Of a stretch of 64,000 bases of DNA, positions 24,440-36,896 are shown one piece after another (within the stretch, counting starts at the first letter, position 1; every line of letters starts with the position of its first letter). The stretch lies in NCBI RefSeq assembly GCF_050948175.1, contig NC_135199.1, positions 4,468,501 through 4,532,500 on the forward strand, written 5' to 3'. The notes beneath the pieces are model-generated. The model ran no database searches and was not told the DNA's origin. It was given only the letters and a program-made list of their open reading frames with translations. The position numbers were made by a program, and so were the translations under genes. The stretch comes from Xylocopa sonorina (Eukaryota; Arthropoda; Insecta; Hymenoptera; Apidae).

Positions 24440-25120
24440 GTGCGAAATCAATTATTTTCTGCACTCGTCAACGACCAGGGCCACGAATGGTGAACGGAAC
24501 GATCGCGCGACTTCGCGAGACACGGCGAGCGTTAAAGAAACGTGCGTCCACGACGGCGAGGGTGCGTCGTTTGCATCGCGCCGGTTGAACGGAGGGTTAC
24601 GACGGGTAGCGGCGTCGCCGTCGACGACGAGGGACCAACGTCACCGAAACGAAGGCTCGGCTCGCGAGTTCGCCGGCCGACTGAACCACGGTTCGACTAT
24701 GAGCCGACCCCAAACCCGAAACCCGACTCGGTTCCTCTCCGTCGTACGCGTTCGCCGTCTCCCTCGGTTTCCCATTGCGATAAAGGGGTGGCTCGGGGTG
24801 CAGAGGGCATAAACAGAGGCAGGGAGAGATGGGAGGCGGTGTACGCGGCGCCTGCGCCAGGTGAATCAGCCGACGAGAGTCTTCCTTCTACTTTATGCCT
24901 GACATTCGCTACTCCTGCGCTGCTTGTGCAGGTGAAACAGATAACGAGAAAAAATCGCGAGCCGGCCACGGTATCTTTTAAGCCCCCGCTGGAAGGAAGG
25001 TCGCGCGGACGCTCGAGTCTTACGACGAAGGCATCCGGGCTGCGAGCGTGTACGAGCACAGGAGGAATTACGACACGGTACGGAAGTTTACGCTGCGACT
25101 GGAGAACGTTCTAATCGATC
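24440..25120. other. GC-rich block with a 190-codon open frame, not called as a gene
   Basis: The block is markedly GC- and CpG-rich. A plus-strand frame of 190 codons (24542-25114) overlaps a minus-strand frame of 120 codons (24697-25059). The plus frame reads as Arg/Pro/Ser/Thr-rich low-complexity sequence without a domain. Possible donor words CAG|GTGAA occur near 24858 and 24931. It could be a CpG-rich regulatory or first-exon region, but no start site or conserved peptide supports that. Confidence 0.3.
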
Positions 25121-28019
25121 CAGGAATTAACCTCTTACCTGTGGCTCTTCTTTTCGATCGTCTATAATCGTCCGACTCGAACCAACGTGGCTTGTGCCAA
25201 GAAACGCTCGACGTTTCCTATCGCGTTTATAGACGAAATTAAATTTATGCATGTTTCAACCGTCGAAATTATTAGAACCTGATGGACGTTACTAGAAACC
25301 GCTGGAACGGTAACGATGGAACAGGCACGATCGTATATTTATAAAGCTTTCGAATCAACTGATTGGACAGGCAATTAAACCGATAGCTACGTTCGAATCA
25401 TAATTTTCTAACCAACTAGATTGAATGGTATGAATAGAGAAACTAGATGCATATTCTGTTCCCGAGTACCTAATTGTTAGAAGGCATAAAGGGGATAGGA
25501 GATTCTGTGACAGAACCAGGCATCCCCGTTTCAATTAATTGACGTCAACCATAACGAACCAATCGAATCGCCGTCTTGAATACAGTCGAGGATTTTTCCG
25601 TGGCTAACTGACGGAATATCAGTTCCACTCTTGTTAGCTTCTCGCCGTCCCGTCTCTTTTTTCGCCACCATTAGCAGCAATACTCGCAATCTATACAGAC
25701 GATTCGACGTGGGAAATCAATCAATCCTCAAACTAATTCCTGGAAACTTAGCGAACGCGTTTCACCGTCCAGCGTTGATTCGAGGTTCTTTCGAACAGCG
25801 ATTCATCCACGTTCCGGTTCTCTTTGATTCGACGAAATTGATTATCTCGTAATTCCCTTTACTTTTCATTAATATAAAACTTTTCTATCTTGCCTCTCAA
25901 TGTCGCTGATATTAAACTTAGTTGCGGCACAAAATAGAACATAGGGCTGCGCGAGAGCTTATAAAGTAGGCATATCATTGGACGCCTGTAACGTTTGAAG
26001 TTGGAATTACGAGTCTTTGCGCGTGGCATTAGAACGGGGGTGGGAAATCGAAGCGGCAAGAACAGTGGATCGAGTCAAAGTTACATCGAGAGTTAAATCG
26101 GAGAACGTTGTTGAATCGCAGCGATCTCAATTAATTCGGGCTATATCACTGAGTCTCGAACTATGCGTAACCAGAACTTCGCGCCACGACGCGACGGAAC
26201 AAACGAATCCCTACGATCATAAAATTCGAACAACAACGCAACTGTAAACCCTCCTCGTTGTTGCAAAAGAAAAAAAAGTCCAAAGGAACGGATATCTATA
26301 CATAATTCTTTGGATAGTATCAATAGCCCACCTAGAAAGCGTGACAATAATCGCGATAACGACGCTGAGCAATTCGACCGCAGTCGAATTGGCAATATTA
26401 TCAGTTATCGGATTATTACAGCAAATTGTCCCAGTTTGCCTTCGCCAGCCGTAGCCCACGCAGATGTACGTGGCTCGTTCGCGCGTTCTCCAACGACTCG
26501 GTCGAAACTGTCTCCGTTGTTCGCGCTCGCGGAAGCGTTCGCGGCCGCCGCGACGGCCAGGTGCCCCGTCGTTCGCCCCGACGTACGACAAATTCCAACT
26601 TGCTCGAACTCTGTACATAACCTCGCCGTGGAAATGTGACGCTGCCTGTACGCGATCGTGGCGCCTGGCTGCGGAAAAGTGAATGGTGGGGGCGAAAGCA
26701 AAAGCAACTGACTCGAAATATGTATCCCGACACAATGCAGTTCGGGGAAGTTTCGAAACGCAGGCACCGGCGCCGCGCGACTTCGCGCCCCGACGTGGAA
26801 ACACTCGCGCTCGAGTTACGTGCCTGTTAATGCGCGGAGCCCGCTAATAAATTCGAAAGGCGAAAGCCGTTGAATCGCCGGTTAGGCGAGCGCGCGTGTG
26901 CGCGTTCCGCGACCATGCGAAGGTGAACTTCCGGAGCCGCGCGATCGAGCCGATAAGCGAAAAAGAGCGAGTTCCCCGGCTTAACCCCGACTCCGTCCGC
27001 GAAAAATCGCTTTTCCTTTAAATTCCACCGTTCGAGCATTTCGCGATTGCTGCTCGAGCGTTGTTAATGTTCCGATGCTCGGAATTGTAAGAAGAGTGGT
27101 ATTTAGAATGGCGGACATTGAAGAATTACGGGCTTAATGTGACGAGGAATACTGTTGGGAATGATAAACGTTAATCCTTCCTTTATGTAAACTATACAAG
27201 CTCGAATATCAAATTATTATCGTGGATTTAAGGTTCGAAGTAACGAGGCTACAGGTATACATGTATATCTGCTAATCACCCCCGGATGTGTCATTAAAAA
27301 AAGACTGTGAAAACTGTTCGCGCTACACGAGGCCATTGAGAAGAAAATCTCCGTGGAGCATTGTTGAATTTTGAAAGTTTGCTTAGGGATACGGTGGTAC
27401 GAATTTCATTTAGAAACGCAAGTACACGTTAACGTCCGTGGGTAGGTAGGTATAGATAGCAGCAACATGCTCGTGCACACGATACCATGATAATGCTCTA
27501 AGTCTGAAATACGGCTATCGCCAATGGCACCCATCGAGTCTGCAATATAATCTTACGAAAACGTATTATACCTATGGCTACGAAATCGATCGCAAATATT
27601 CTATACATTTCCGCGGGTACGTTCGTCCGTACATTTTCTCAATCAACGACGTAACCGCGCTGCAGATTTTGTAATCTCGAATTTCGTACGTAGGTGTCGC
27701 ATAAATTTTCAATGACTCTCGATATCGGTGAAAAACGTGTATCATTCGATATCTTTCTGGGTCACTGCGGATATCAGTGCTGCATAAAAACGTCCGCATT
27801 GTTGTATAGGGAAAACGTTTGAATATTGACCAGTACACGCATGTACGAAAAGAATAGCATCGCGGCGGTGGAGCATGCAGAGCGGCGAGATAAAAATATT
27901 TTTCGAATATCGCCGGGTCTCGAAACTGTAAATACAAATTTTTTAGACGCTCCGGTTACGCAACGAGTTACATCGGGCTCTCCGTATCGCGCGAAACTTG
28001 CGAACCGTATCTGTACCGG
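25121..28019. other. Gene-free unique sequence
   Basis: A GC-rich patch at 26430-26830 carries up to five overlapping frames on both strands (up to 195 codons minus at 26217-26804), typical of stop-poor GC sequence. A 13-bp palindrome TTCTGTGACAGAA lies at 25503-25515. The 119-codon minus frame at 27578-27937 is unrecognised. Nothing else was seen. Confidence 0.5.
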
Positions 28020-28050
28020 TTAATGGTAATTTTTAATGGATTTTTAATAA
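28020..28050. promoter_or_regulatory. Triple TTAAT word cluster
   Basis: TTAATGG (28020-28026), TTAATGGA (28033-28040) and TTAATAA (28044-28050) are spaced 13 and 11 bases apart, about one helical turn. It resembles the TTAATGG cluster at 24038. A homeodomain-binding role is inferred, not shown. Confidence 0.3.
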
Positions 28051-31000
28051 TCGCGTGAAAACGGAGATTTCTGTCTTTTTATTTTTTTATCACTCGAAAC
28101 TGCCGCAAAAAAACTTACGCGCAGCGCAAAGTACCTCGCCATTCCCTACGTCGTAAAGATATATCCCGGCGCTGTATCATTGCTCACGATAACAAATTGT
28201 TTCGCGGCGCTTCCCACTTTTATCTAACTCCGCCGAGGGAACCGGCCGATGGCGTGGACGCAGGAATGAATATACAATGATACGACACCCGGGGATCATT
28301 AATAAACCGTCTTGGAAATCATGTTCCCGATCTTCCGTCGACAGTACATGCCACGGATCCATTAGAGTAATTTATTTATCGTGACGCGTAATTATTTACT
28401 ATCTACATCTGGGGAACTTGAGCGCGGCCGGGACGATAGGCTCTCGCGGGTTAAAACCGTGCGAGTGAGTTGTTACGCTGAAAAATCGTCCCGGACGATT
28501 CGCCGTGCCGAACAAGAGATCCTGTTCCGGCGGATATACCCCGATCGATCCCGGGTGAAAGGAGCACTTCCGCGTCCGAACGGCGACTTATGAAACTTTC
28601 AAACGCGTCGCATCGAAGGACGACGTCTCTCCTTTAATCTCGGACGTCGTGTACGCGACTACCCCGACCCCCCTCACGGCAGCATTATCGATGAATCGTC
28701 GAAGACAGTTCCCAGTCTATATATAGGCAACTGGCGATTGAAATCGTCCCCCGTTGTCGCTACGTGCTCGGCTCTATTCCGCTCGCGAATCGTCAAACGG
28801 CATCCGTAACTGCAACGACGACAATGATGACGACTTTGTTTTAATCATGCCAACTGAAGGGCCGGACGAGGGCTGCGGGGTGGTTCAGAAAACCGGGGAC
28901 AGAGCGAAACGGAGGGGCGGAGGAAACTGATCCGCGGGACTACGGGTGGCGTCTGCCTGTCCGTGGATTGAGTTCACCCTTGTTACGGAGACACTGCGGC
29001 CGGGTAGAAAGTCTCGTTCAAACGTCCTAGAAGGGGTTGGATGTAGAGACGGTGGTTTCAGTCGCCGAGCGTTTCCGAATCTCGGCGGGGTTAATAGTCG
29101 AACGTGCCTGGAGGGATTCTCCAGCGCCTCCGCCGCGTCCCAACCCCGATCCACCCCCAGCCTCCTGCTCTAACCTCTAGCTGCACCCACCGCCACGCCA
29201 TTATTGTTCGTTTCTGAAAGGCTGAATCTCAGCATTCAGTCCCCTACTTCCTCCTTTCCTCTACCTTCCCGTTACCATCCCCGCGCGGTTCCCACCCGTT
29301 ACTCCTCATCCGGACCACGCAATCTCACCGCTTCCGTGCTTGCAAGCAACTCGGCTTTCCTCCCGACACCGGCGGCTGTCTTGCCGCGATAATATGTTAA
29401 TCAGCCAGTCGCGATGTTAATTAATGGTCGGAGACAGCGGCGTAATGTCGATCGCGCGATCTTACCCTCGAGTCGTTACCGCCTCGAGACGGTAACCAGT
29501 CGGATGCGACCGGTTCACCTCGAATCGAGCCAGCGGATTTCGCGTTGCAATTACAGTGACGAAACTTTAACGTCTGCTGTTGATCACCTTGGATAAATAC
29601 ATCTCGTGTGTAGAAACGACTGAAATTTCACGTAACTGACCAAACTCGTTAAACGTCTATTTTTGTTTCTTCGTCTGCGTGCAGTACGACGACGAGTTAC
29701 TCGAGCCGCCAGCAATTGCAATTTTTATCGAGCAACAGCCAGACATGCTCGGACGTAAATTGATGCTCCTTATCGCGATTTCCAGCCACGGATACCGGAG
29801 ACGCTCCGATCGCGATCGATACACCGACTTTAACTCGCTCGCGAAATCATTAGCGATAAGACAATTTCGCGTTGCTAACAGCATCCTTAACGAGTGAACG
29901 AAATGGAAGGGGAAAGGTCGATAGTTTTACCAGGACTCGAGGATTTCGACGCAGACATCGGGAAACCTGGCGAACGGGAACCGTTTAGAGATACGCGATT
30001 ATTTCGAGCTCCGTTTTAATTTTCTTCCTCTTCATTCTTCACGTCAAATATTATACCATCGTATGATTCACTTAAACAAATTTAATCCGTAAAATTGAAA
30101 TTAAAATATACGATTAACAATTTGCAAGTATGGAAAGTCGATTTCGAAGAGGAGCTAAAGAACTATATTTCTAAGTGATTCGCGATTCACCAAATTACAT
30201 CCATGCTGTCATCTAATGAACGTCACCGCGACAGTCCCATTTTCTAATTACGATCAAATGATCAACGATTAAAAATCCAATCTAGTCTCGAGGAAACCAT
30301 AGCCAGTGTCTTACAGCGCGTAACAGGGCAAAAGTGGAAAACAATGCGTTCGTTCTCGAAAGTTGGTAAGTACCGGTGGCTTCGGCTTAGAATCGCGGCG
30401 CATCGCGAAACCGGTAGGCAAGTAGATTCAAAGTAGTTAGGGTCTAAAAGCAAGATCACAGCGGAGCGCTCGACGTCGCCGGCGCATTATATCGGTCGGA
30501 AAGTTTGCGCGTCGTCAGATTTCATCGGCGAGTGAACGGGAGAAGCCACCCCTTTGACTCCTAATAGGCAAAGGTAACTGGCTGTTCAAACAAAACCGCT
30601 TCCCCCTCGAGTCTCCCGTCTCGCTATCCGTCTCGAGGATCGCCGAGGCAAAGATACTCTCGGGTGCGGCATCGCGGCAAGAAACCGCGTGGTACGGCTG
30701 CAAAATCAAACGTCACTCCCGACGATAAGTCGATGGGTAACCGGGCTCGAAGACGTTCCGTCCAGAACGAAGCGGCCGGGTAAATAAGAAAATGCACGAG
30801 TCAGCGAACGCGGAATATGCGTGGAGGTAAACGTCGACGGTTTCGAAAAGATATCGCTGCGGAGCCAGTCGCGTCTGCTATTCCGCGGTTCTCCTCTTTC
30901 GCTGTCTCGTACCGCGCTCGACGTTTATTTCGCGGTACCCGCGAAAGCGGATAAAACGGCAAGCATTGATTATACTTACAGCAGACTCTCGTGCCGAATT

Positions 31001-32444
31001 TAACCTCGGCTCGTTCCTATTTGCGAACCATTTTTGTCGATACGCGGTTCCTCCATCTTCCCCGCGCCCTCTCCCGCCCGTGCGTCGTTGCTACTTTCTA
31101 TTTCCGATCCAGCCGCCACCGTGGATCTATTTTCCCCGCGAAACGTGTCAGGAGTGTTAAGCGCGGACTCCCCACACAATTCTGACCGAAGAACCTAACT
31201 CCGTGTCGACGTTAAACAAAATTTAATCGGCCGGCGATTATACGCCCCTTTATCGCGACGTTCTTTCATCCAATGTGATCGTGAATAACGGACACGTTTA
31301 TAACCCAGCCACGCGAAACAACTAACCGGTTATGGTCGTCTCGACGAAAGGTTTATTATCTCGTGCACGGCGTAACAAGGGACCGCCGTTACTTCTTGTT
31401 GCCGAGTATCCGTGCGAGAGCGCGAGGAACGTCGATACCAACCCCTGCGAACTTTCTCACACGGTCGTCCGCGGACGACACCCCGGCAGATACGTTCGTC
31501 TCGCGGCTGGCAAATTTTTAAGCGGCCCCACAGCGAGACAGCTATCTCTTTACGCATCTTCCGCGGCCTGGTTTCCCGCCGCGGAATTACGTTGTCACCC
31601 TGCATCGTTGTCCCGCGCTTTTCGCCACCCGGCTGGCGCAAACTCGCTAAGAAGAACGCCGCGAGCGAGGAAAAACCTCGGGGAAAGAGGTACGATGGAT
31701 AGAGAACGCGAAAGAACCCGCGACGCGATACGGGAGCGACGAGTTTCACCTCGCATCTTGTATTATCATTACACGAGCGAGTTAGTCGCGAAACAATTTC
31801 GCGGTGAGTGCATTACGTTCATTTAAACATTTGAGATTCTCAAGCAACGCGAGTTAAGAATACACTTCAACTTGGGGCATTAAGTTTCTTCTTTTTTTGG
31901 GTGGGTGGGGAATATAATTTCGTTGTACGAGAGAAAAGGCAAACGGAGAACTGTTTGTAGTGCAACCGAGCGAAAAAGCTAGTCGCGGCGAAATTAGCCA
32001 GACACGTCGTTAAGACGATTCCTCTTAATCTGGGAACGTGCAAAGCGACACGGCGCAGTCCGCGTTAAATCGAGTTTCGCTAAACGACGAGTGAATCAAG
32101 GATTTTTTCACATAGTCACGGTGTTTAAAAATGTACGCCTAAGGCTTCGAAAGGACGGCCCCTGTACGTGTACACGATTCTATCCGGGCTTACGCGCACG
32201 GGGTTACTTAATCCATACAGAATTTCAGCCCCGGGTATACGCGTCCTGCATGCCAAGTAACTCACCCCCATCTTGCGCTTTCCCAACCTTTCTCGGCTCT
32301 TTCTAAAAACCCGTCTACCGGAAAGGATAGAGACGCCAGGTGACAATAATCGATCTCGAAATTGAACGACGAATGGAGAGAGCCATTCGAATGCGCTTAC
32401 AACGATCGAAATGCACAAATGTAGAGTGTGAAGCTCGACGCTCA
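28051..32444. other. Gene-free unique sequence
   Basis: A TATATATAG word lies near 28719 without an initiator downstream. Frames at 31330-31826 (139 codons minus, 164 and 96 plus) overlap one another in a GC-rich patch and have no recognisable domain. The interval 30000-30300 is AT-richer. No gene or mobile element is supported. Confidence 0.5.
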
Positions 32445-32850
32445 TGGACTATACTTGATGTTGCTTAATCTTTGAATAATAATTGTATGCAAATTGTTAG
32501 AGATTTCTTTACATGTATAAAAAAACTTAATTGCTTGCGATACAAGTTAATAAAAAAGAACGTATGGGATAAGAATGGAAACTGTGTTGTGTGTAATTTT
32601 ACTAAAATTGTATCGGTCCACCTTTTTTTCGCCTAGGCTGTTTAGACTTGGACACAGATTGTATGTTAATTTTTGATGTGTTAATAAAATTATTATTATG
32701 TATTCTATATGGAATTAATTTCTTTAAACCATCGTAGTAACAATGATATTACTGAAAAATTTATAAATATCAATATTTAGTCTAACTATATATTTTACTA
32801 TTGGTCGCGTTGCTGGTCACCGAAATCCCCCACGGCAGTCAACGTGTTAA
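32445..32850 (+). mobile_element. Truncated piggyBac-like transposon remnant, 3' end
   Basis: CpG drops to about ten in 400 bases, against a CpG-dense flank before 32440. On the plus strand a frame open at 32469-32633 (about 55 codons) carries Lys-rich sequence and a Cys-x2-Cys motif (codons at 32583 and 32592). A neighbouring frame, from about 32624, continues with Cys-x6-Cys and Phe, so a frameshift is likely. piggyBac transposases end in a Cys-rich zinc-binding domain. AATAAA follows near 32680. The segment ends GGCAGTCAACGTGTTAA (32834-32850), which resembles the inverted-repeat tip of insect piggyBac-like elements next to their TTAA target. No left end or catalytic domain is present, so it is a dead 5'-truncated copy. 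Other DNA transposons are not excluded. Confidence 0.45.
32469..32700 (+). pseudogene. Possible transposase C-terminal fragment, frameshifted
   Basis: The fragment is about 55 codons in one frame, ending at TAG 32634-32636, then about 25 more in another frame. The first frame holds a basic segment, then Cys-Val-Val-Cys. The second holds Cys-x6-Cys-x3-Phe-Asp. This order resembles the Cys-rich tail of piggyBac transposases, where paired cysteines precede a final Cys/Phe/His segment. The frameshift, stop and missing catalytic core make it non-functional. The identification rests on motif spacing and on the adjacent TTAA end. Confidence 0.35.
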
Positions 32851-33165
32851 GACTGAAATATGGTCCTCTGTTTTTCCTCCCTTTGGGGAAAACTATTATA
32901 AATTATGCGGAAGGTCCTTGAGTGGCTTTTTTTACTCACCATCGTTATTGTTATCGTGCATTTTTAACAAAAACCTGTATGCAAAATTAAATAACTGTTA
33001 ATCAACAACGTCAATTTTTCAACCCCTAATTCTGCCTCTAAATGTAAAACCAACAAGTAACAACTGAAATTTCACCAGGGAATGATCTACGTTGTTTGGA
33101 ATACATAGAATTTCCATGTACCATTATTTTTCCGTAAAATATACACCAAGCATGGTTATGCAATT
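32851..33165. other. AT-rich, CpG-poor flank of the transposon remnant
   Basis: Composition stays AT-rich to about 33165 and then returns to CpG-rich sequence. No inverted-repeat tip or coding motif is visible. It may be a second old insertion into which the first element landed, or the native AT-rich target region. Confidence 0.4.
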
Positions 33166-34400
33166 ATGCGTGAGCATACAATTTGTATACTACATCGTTC
33201 GACATCCACGGTCATAAAACCCGCTATTCGCGAACTCACCGTTCGGAATACAATCTCGCGACATTATAGAGTATCACAGAATTCCGAGATAGTAATCGAA
33301 GCCTTATCGAGAGCTAAGTGCGAAAGGAATTCAATTTCGGACGTCTCTTGTGGCCACGTTGGTGCAAGCATTCATACTCTCGTATCGATTCGAAAACACG
33401 TGGAAGAACAGATTTGACATCGAAAATACGGTTAATACGGTAGCACCGATCAACTTTTAAACTGGAACGTCGTACAAACTTCGCATTTTCGCGGAGCAAC
33501 ATTCTATGAACTCTAGATTGGTTCAGTTTTCGAAATCAGTTCTCGCACGAATGAACGCGTAATTTGATTCGAGACGCGAAAACGTTATTCCTCGATCAAT
33601 ATTTAATCGATTAATTAACGGCTGATTCACCGAACCGGAGACTGTTCTTGGCGGATTCAAAGAGAAGGCGAAAGAGCCACAGTTCCGGCGTAGTTACAGC
33701 CAGACGAGCCAGTGTTTGCCGTGACCGTGCTCCATAACGTTCGCAGCTTTGATAAGGATCGTTTCAATTATCCATTCAATTACGAACGGCGATCCATAAT
33801 CGTCAAGGGCATTAGCAAGCTCGACCCCCGAAGATTCTCTCTTGTCTTCGCGCGTTCAGCGCAGACGGGGCGGCGGTGTCGGGAATAAGGAACGAAGATC
33901 GTTCCATCGTGATCGCCCTCGCGCGATCACCCGGAGAGGGCTCGTATCAATTTCACGTGCCGCTCGCGAATATTCTGACTAAATAACCTTCATTTAGTTC
34001 GATTCGATTAAGCCCCGTTTAAAGCTTCCATTGTGATCGAATTAGCCGCGCGCATCGAGGCGGCGCGAAATTTCACGCGGCAGAGGGGCCGTCGCTCTAT
34101 CGGAACGCGATCGCTGGCAAAGGCGGCGCACGGCGCTTACGATCGATCATTTTTCCCGATCGAGTTAACGAATTTTCTAACGTCGTTATACGTTGTTCCG
34201 GCCAATTCTCGCGCATTCTCGCGATATTGTCAATTAACACCTTTGTACGGGACCCGGTCGGAAAGCCGTACCCTCTGTCGTCCGTTGACCGAGAGAAGTA
34301 CCGCGTGCGCATCGACGCTCGGCCCGCTGTACAAGCGTGAACATCGACGCACCTGACAAACGAGGAAGGCACGAACGATCGTGTAATACCAATAGAGAAA
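33166..34400. other. Gene-free unique sequence
   Basis: CpG-rich sequence. A plus-strand frame of 107 codons (34033-34356) overlaps minus-strand frames of 162 and 105 codons. Nothing recognisable was seen. Confidence 0.5.
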
Positions 34401-34416
34401 GAGAGAGAGAGAGAGA
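34401..34416. repeat. GA microsatellite
   Basis: Eight GA units preceded by AGAGAAA. It creates the Ser/Leu run in the overlapping minus-strand frames. Confidence 0.9.
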
Positions 34417-34604
34417 CAAGGGCGGAGACAGAGAGAATAGAAGGGACACGGTCGAAGGTTGAATTCGCTGTGAAAGGGGCCGCTTGCAGGGGCAGAGAGG
34501 AATTGTATGCGATGCGGTCTCGAGGTCGAGGTTTACCTGGTCGCGCGGCACTGTGCAGGGATGCTTTGCGCGTGTACCATACCAAGCCCGGGGTTAGCGA
34601 GCTG

Positions 34605-34635
34605 ATGGACCATAGTTCCAGCTATGGTAGACCAT
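34605..34635. repeat. Hairpin with 11-bp stem and 3-nt bulge
   Basis: ACCATAG (34609-34615) pairs exactly with CTATGGT (34622-34628) around TTCCAG. The outer ATGG (34605-34608) can pair with CCAT (34632-34635) across a 3-nt bulge. The hairpin lies inside an 88-codon plus-strand frame that ends at a GCAG|GTAAC donor-like word (34731), so both an RNA structure and a short exon were considered. Confidence 0.75.
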
Positions 34636-36633
34636 GCTGGATCGTTTCTCCGCGATACACGCATAGTTCGAGGCGTCACCTGACCTCGGGCTCGTCCTCG
34701 ACCATTAGCCTACTCGGTCAGAGCGCATGCAGGTAACACGCGTTACGGAAAAGAGGCGGGAGGGTGAAAAGCAATGTTCGACAGAGGGGTGTACGCGGTG
34801 GAAAGAGGCCGAAAGCAGCACGGCGCAAGGTAGCGATCGCTGGTTGTGTGTTCCGACGTAATATGGGCTTGTTCCCGTTTGCGACGCGGTTCTCCCGCGT
34901 TTTGCAATTAGCCTTTGTCGCGAATGCCCGACCAACAGCCTCCCCCTCGGCCTCTGCGACCCTCGAAAACCATCGCACCGCACCTCTCCGATCTTCGCCT
35001 TCCGCCCCCTCAACCCTCGGGATACGCTAATATCCAAACCACCTAACCAGCCTCTTCAACGCGCCACCGGCTTGTAATCGTGCCTCGAGTGAAACGGAAA
35101 ATTTCCTATCAATTTTACCCGCGTCGATCTCGCTCCTTTCGCCCGGGAATCTAATTAACGAAAAGTTCGGGGCTTTCAGCCGTTATGAATTCACTTTCCG
35201 CTGGCGGTCAGGTTCAGTTGCGATGGAACGAACGTGATTTCGATAACGGAAATTCCGTGGTCAGAAACGAACGATCACTTCCTATATTAGGTTGCTGGTC
35301 AAGTTTGTTTCGAATGGACTTTTGCGAGTTGCACGTTCGCGCAGGACCGGCACAAAGCGACCAATGATGCGCGTCAAGCGCAAGAATGCGTGCAGGATAC
35401 AGGGCGCGTAAAGGGATAGCAGTGGTATGGGATTCGTATTCGAATCTACAACTATGCTGGGCAACCTTTGCGCGCCGGCTGATCGATTCCGTGTGATAAA
35501 ACCGCGGATTCATAGGTGCACTGACCTCCTCGGTCATCGTTCGTTATGTATGATCGCGCTGTCTATAAACTCCATTTACCTGTCGTGAAAACCGCGACTT
35601 TATACGATTTCCTTTCAACGTGCCCGAGTCGAGTATTCCGCTTGAACGTTACACTTGAGATACGGCTCGTTAAACTTTACAAATACACGTTTTACTCGAT
35701 GGAATTAGCGTTATCTTTGATTACCGCCACGAGGAACCCTCTCGCATAGAAAGAGAAGATAAAAAGGGGGCGGAAAAATGATAATGGATCGCGCTAAAGC
35801 GTAGACTAAGCGCGCGGGATGATTATTGCATGAATCTACAGTATCCGCACGCTCTAGGGTTTACCTCCTTCCTTCCTTCTTGCAAAACCCACCGCGGCCG
35901 CCGTGGGATTCCAGCGGGGCTCGAACGAAAGTGGAATTCAAATTGTTATTTTAATATTTATCATCCGGCTCTTAAATCCCTCGAAAGCTCGCCCCCTTGG
36001 CCGTGGGATCAGCGATTCGCATCCAGGCATAATCTTCCCCGGAAGACGCTAAACGCTCCGGCTCAACGCCTCTATATTTTAGACCGTGCAAATGAACCGT
36101 TCGTCGAGTTCGTTAACAATGCTTATACCTTGGCTGCGATGGCTTGCAAATCGAAACTGCTTTCACCAGTTACCCGGATACGTCAGAAACGAGCCAAGTG
36201 CAGATCCAGTATTCAAAGAAAGACAGCTAAAATATTTCGCCACTTGTTCCATTTCCTCTCTAAACTTCTCATTCATCGACCAGCCCACGAGTACGCCCGT
36301 TTCACGACTAAAGAGTTAACCCCTCCAAGATCCGAGCATTTAAGAAAAATATTTGAACGAACCCTTATTCAAATATAGCGAAAGAGAAATCGAAGGACCT
36401 GGAAAATCCTTGGTATTGAGGGTGAGCTCGGGAGGCAGACAGGAGCGGTGTACTTCTACCGCGCAGCTCGTTGATTGGGAAACCTAAAGAGACCGTTAAA
36501 CGGGCCGGGGTGGGGTTGATTTTAATCGAAGGTTATGCCGCCGGCAATAATCGGCAGTTAGCCGAGCGCCAGTCTCCGATGAGGCTGGGGTTTGCTGATA
36601 ACAGACTTAGCAGGGGTGGCAAGTGCCGCGATG
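34636..36633. other. Gene-free unique sequence
   Basis: The longest frame is 182 codons on the plus strand (35830-36378). It has fewer opposing frames than most but no recognisable domain, no signal peptide and no splice-bounded structure. Frames at 34705-35037 overlap on both strands. No gene is called. Confidence 0.45.
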
Positions 36634-36663
36634 GGAGGGGGTGGAGAGGTTAAAACCCCCTCC
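36634..36663. repeat. Hairpin with perfect 9-bp G/C stem
   Basis: GGAGGGGGT (36634-36642) is the exact reverse complement of ACCCCCTCC (36655-36663), with a 12-nt loop. There is no T run, so it is not a terminator-like signal. Confidence 0.85.
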
Positions 36664-36743
36664 GGTGGTGGGCAACCATGTTACGATTCCCTGATCGGCG
36701 TCACGGGCTACATTGCTAGAAGAGCGGATCAGGAGTGCCGTGT

Positions 36744-36780
36744 GGGAGGGTTCGGGGGGTGGAATAGGGGTGGAATAGGG
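36744..36780 (+). other. G-quadruplex-type run with 11-bp repeat
   Basis: G-runs of 3, 3, 6, 4 and 3 are separated by loops of 1, 3, 7 and 7 bases. The pattern fits the usual G3+N1-7 rule for quadruplex-forming DNA. The last part is a direct repeat of GGGTGGAATAG. Confidence 0.75.
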
Positions 36781-36877
36781 CCGGATGGGCCGTGTATCGA
36801 TGCCAGCTGGGATAATCGATTGATCGCCTTCTTAATTAGCGGCCGGGGTATTTAGAGTGCCCATTCAATTACACAGT

Positions 36878-36896
36878 TGCGTAATCTGCTTACGCA
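36878..36896. repeat. Perfect 7-bp-stem inverted repeat TGCGTAA
   Basis: TGCGTAA (36878-36884) and TTACGCA (36890-36896) flank TCTGC. The half-site resembles bZIP-type recognition words; this is inference. Confidence 0.8.
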
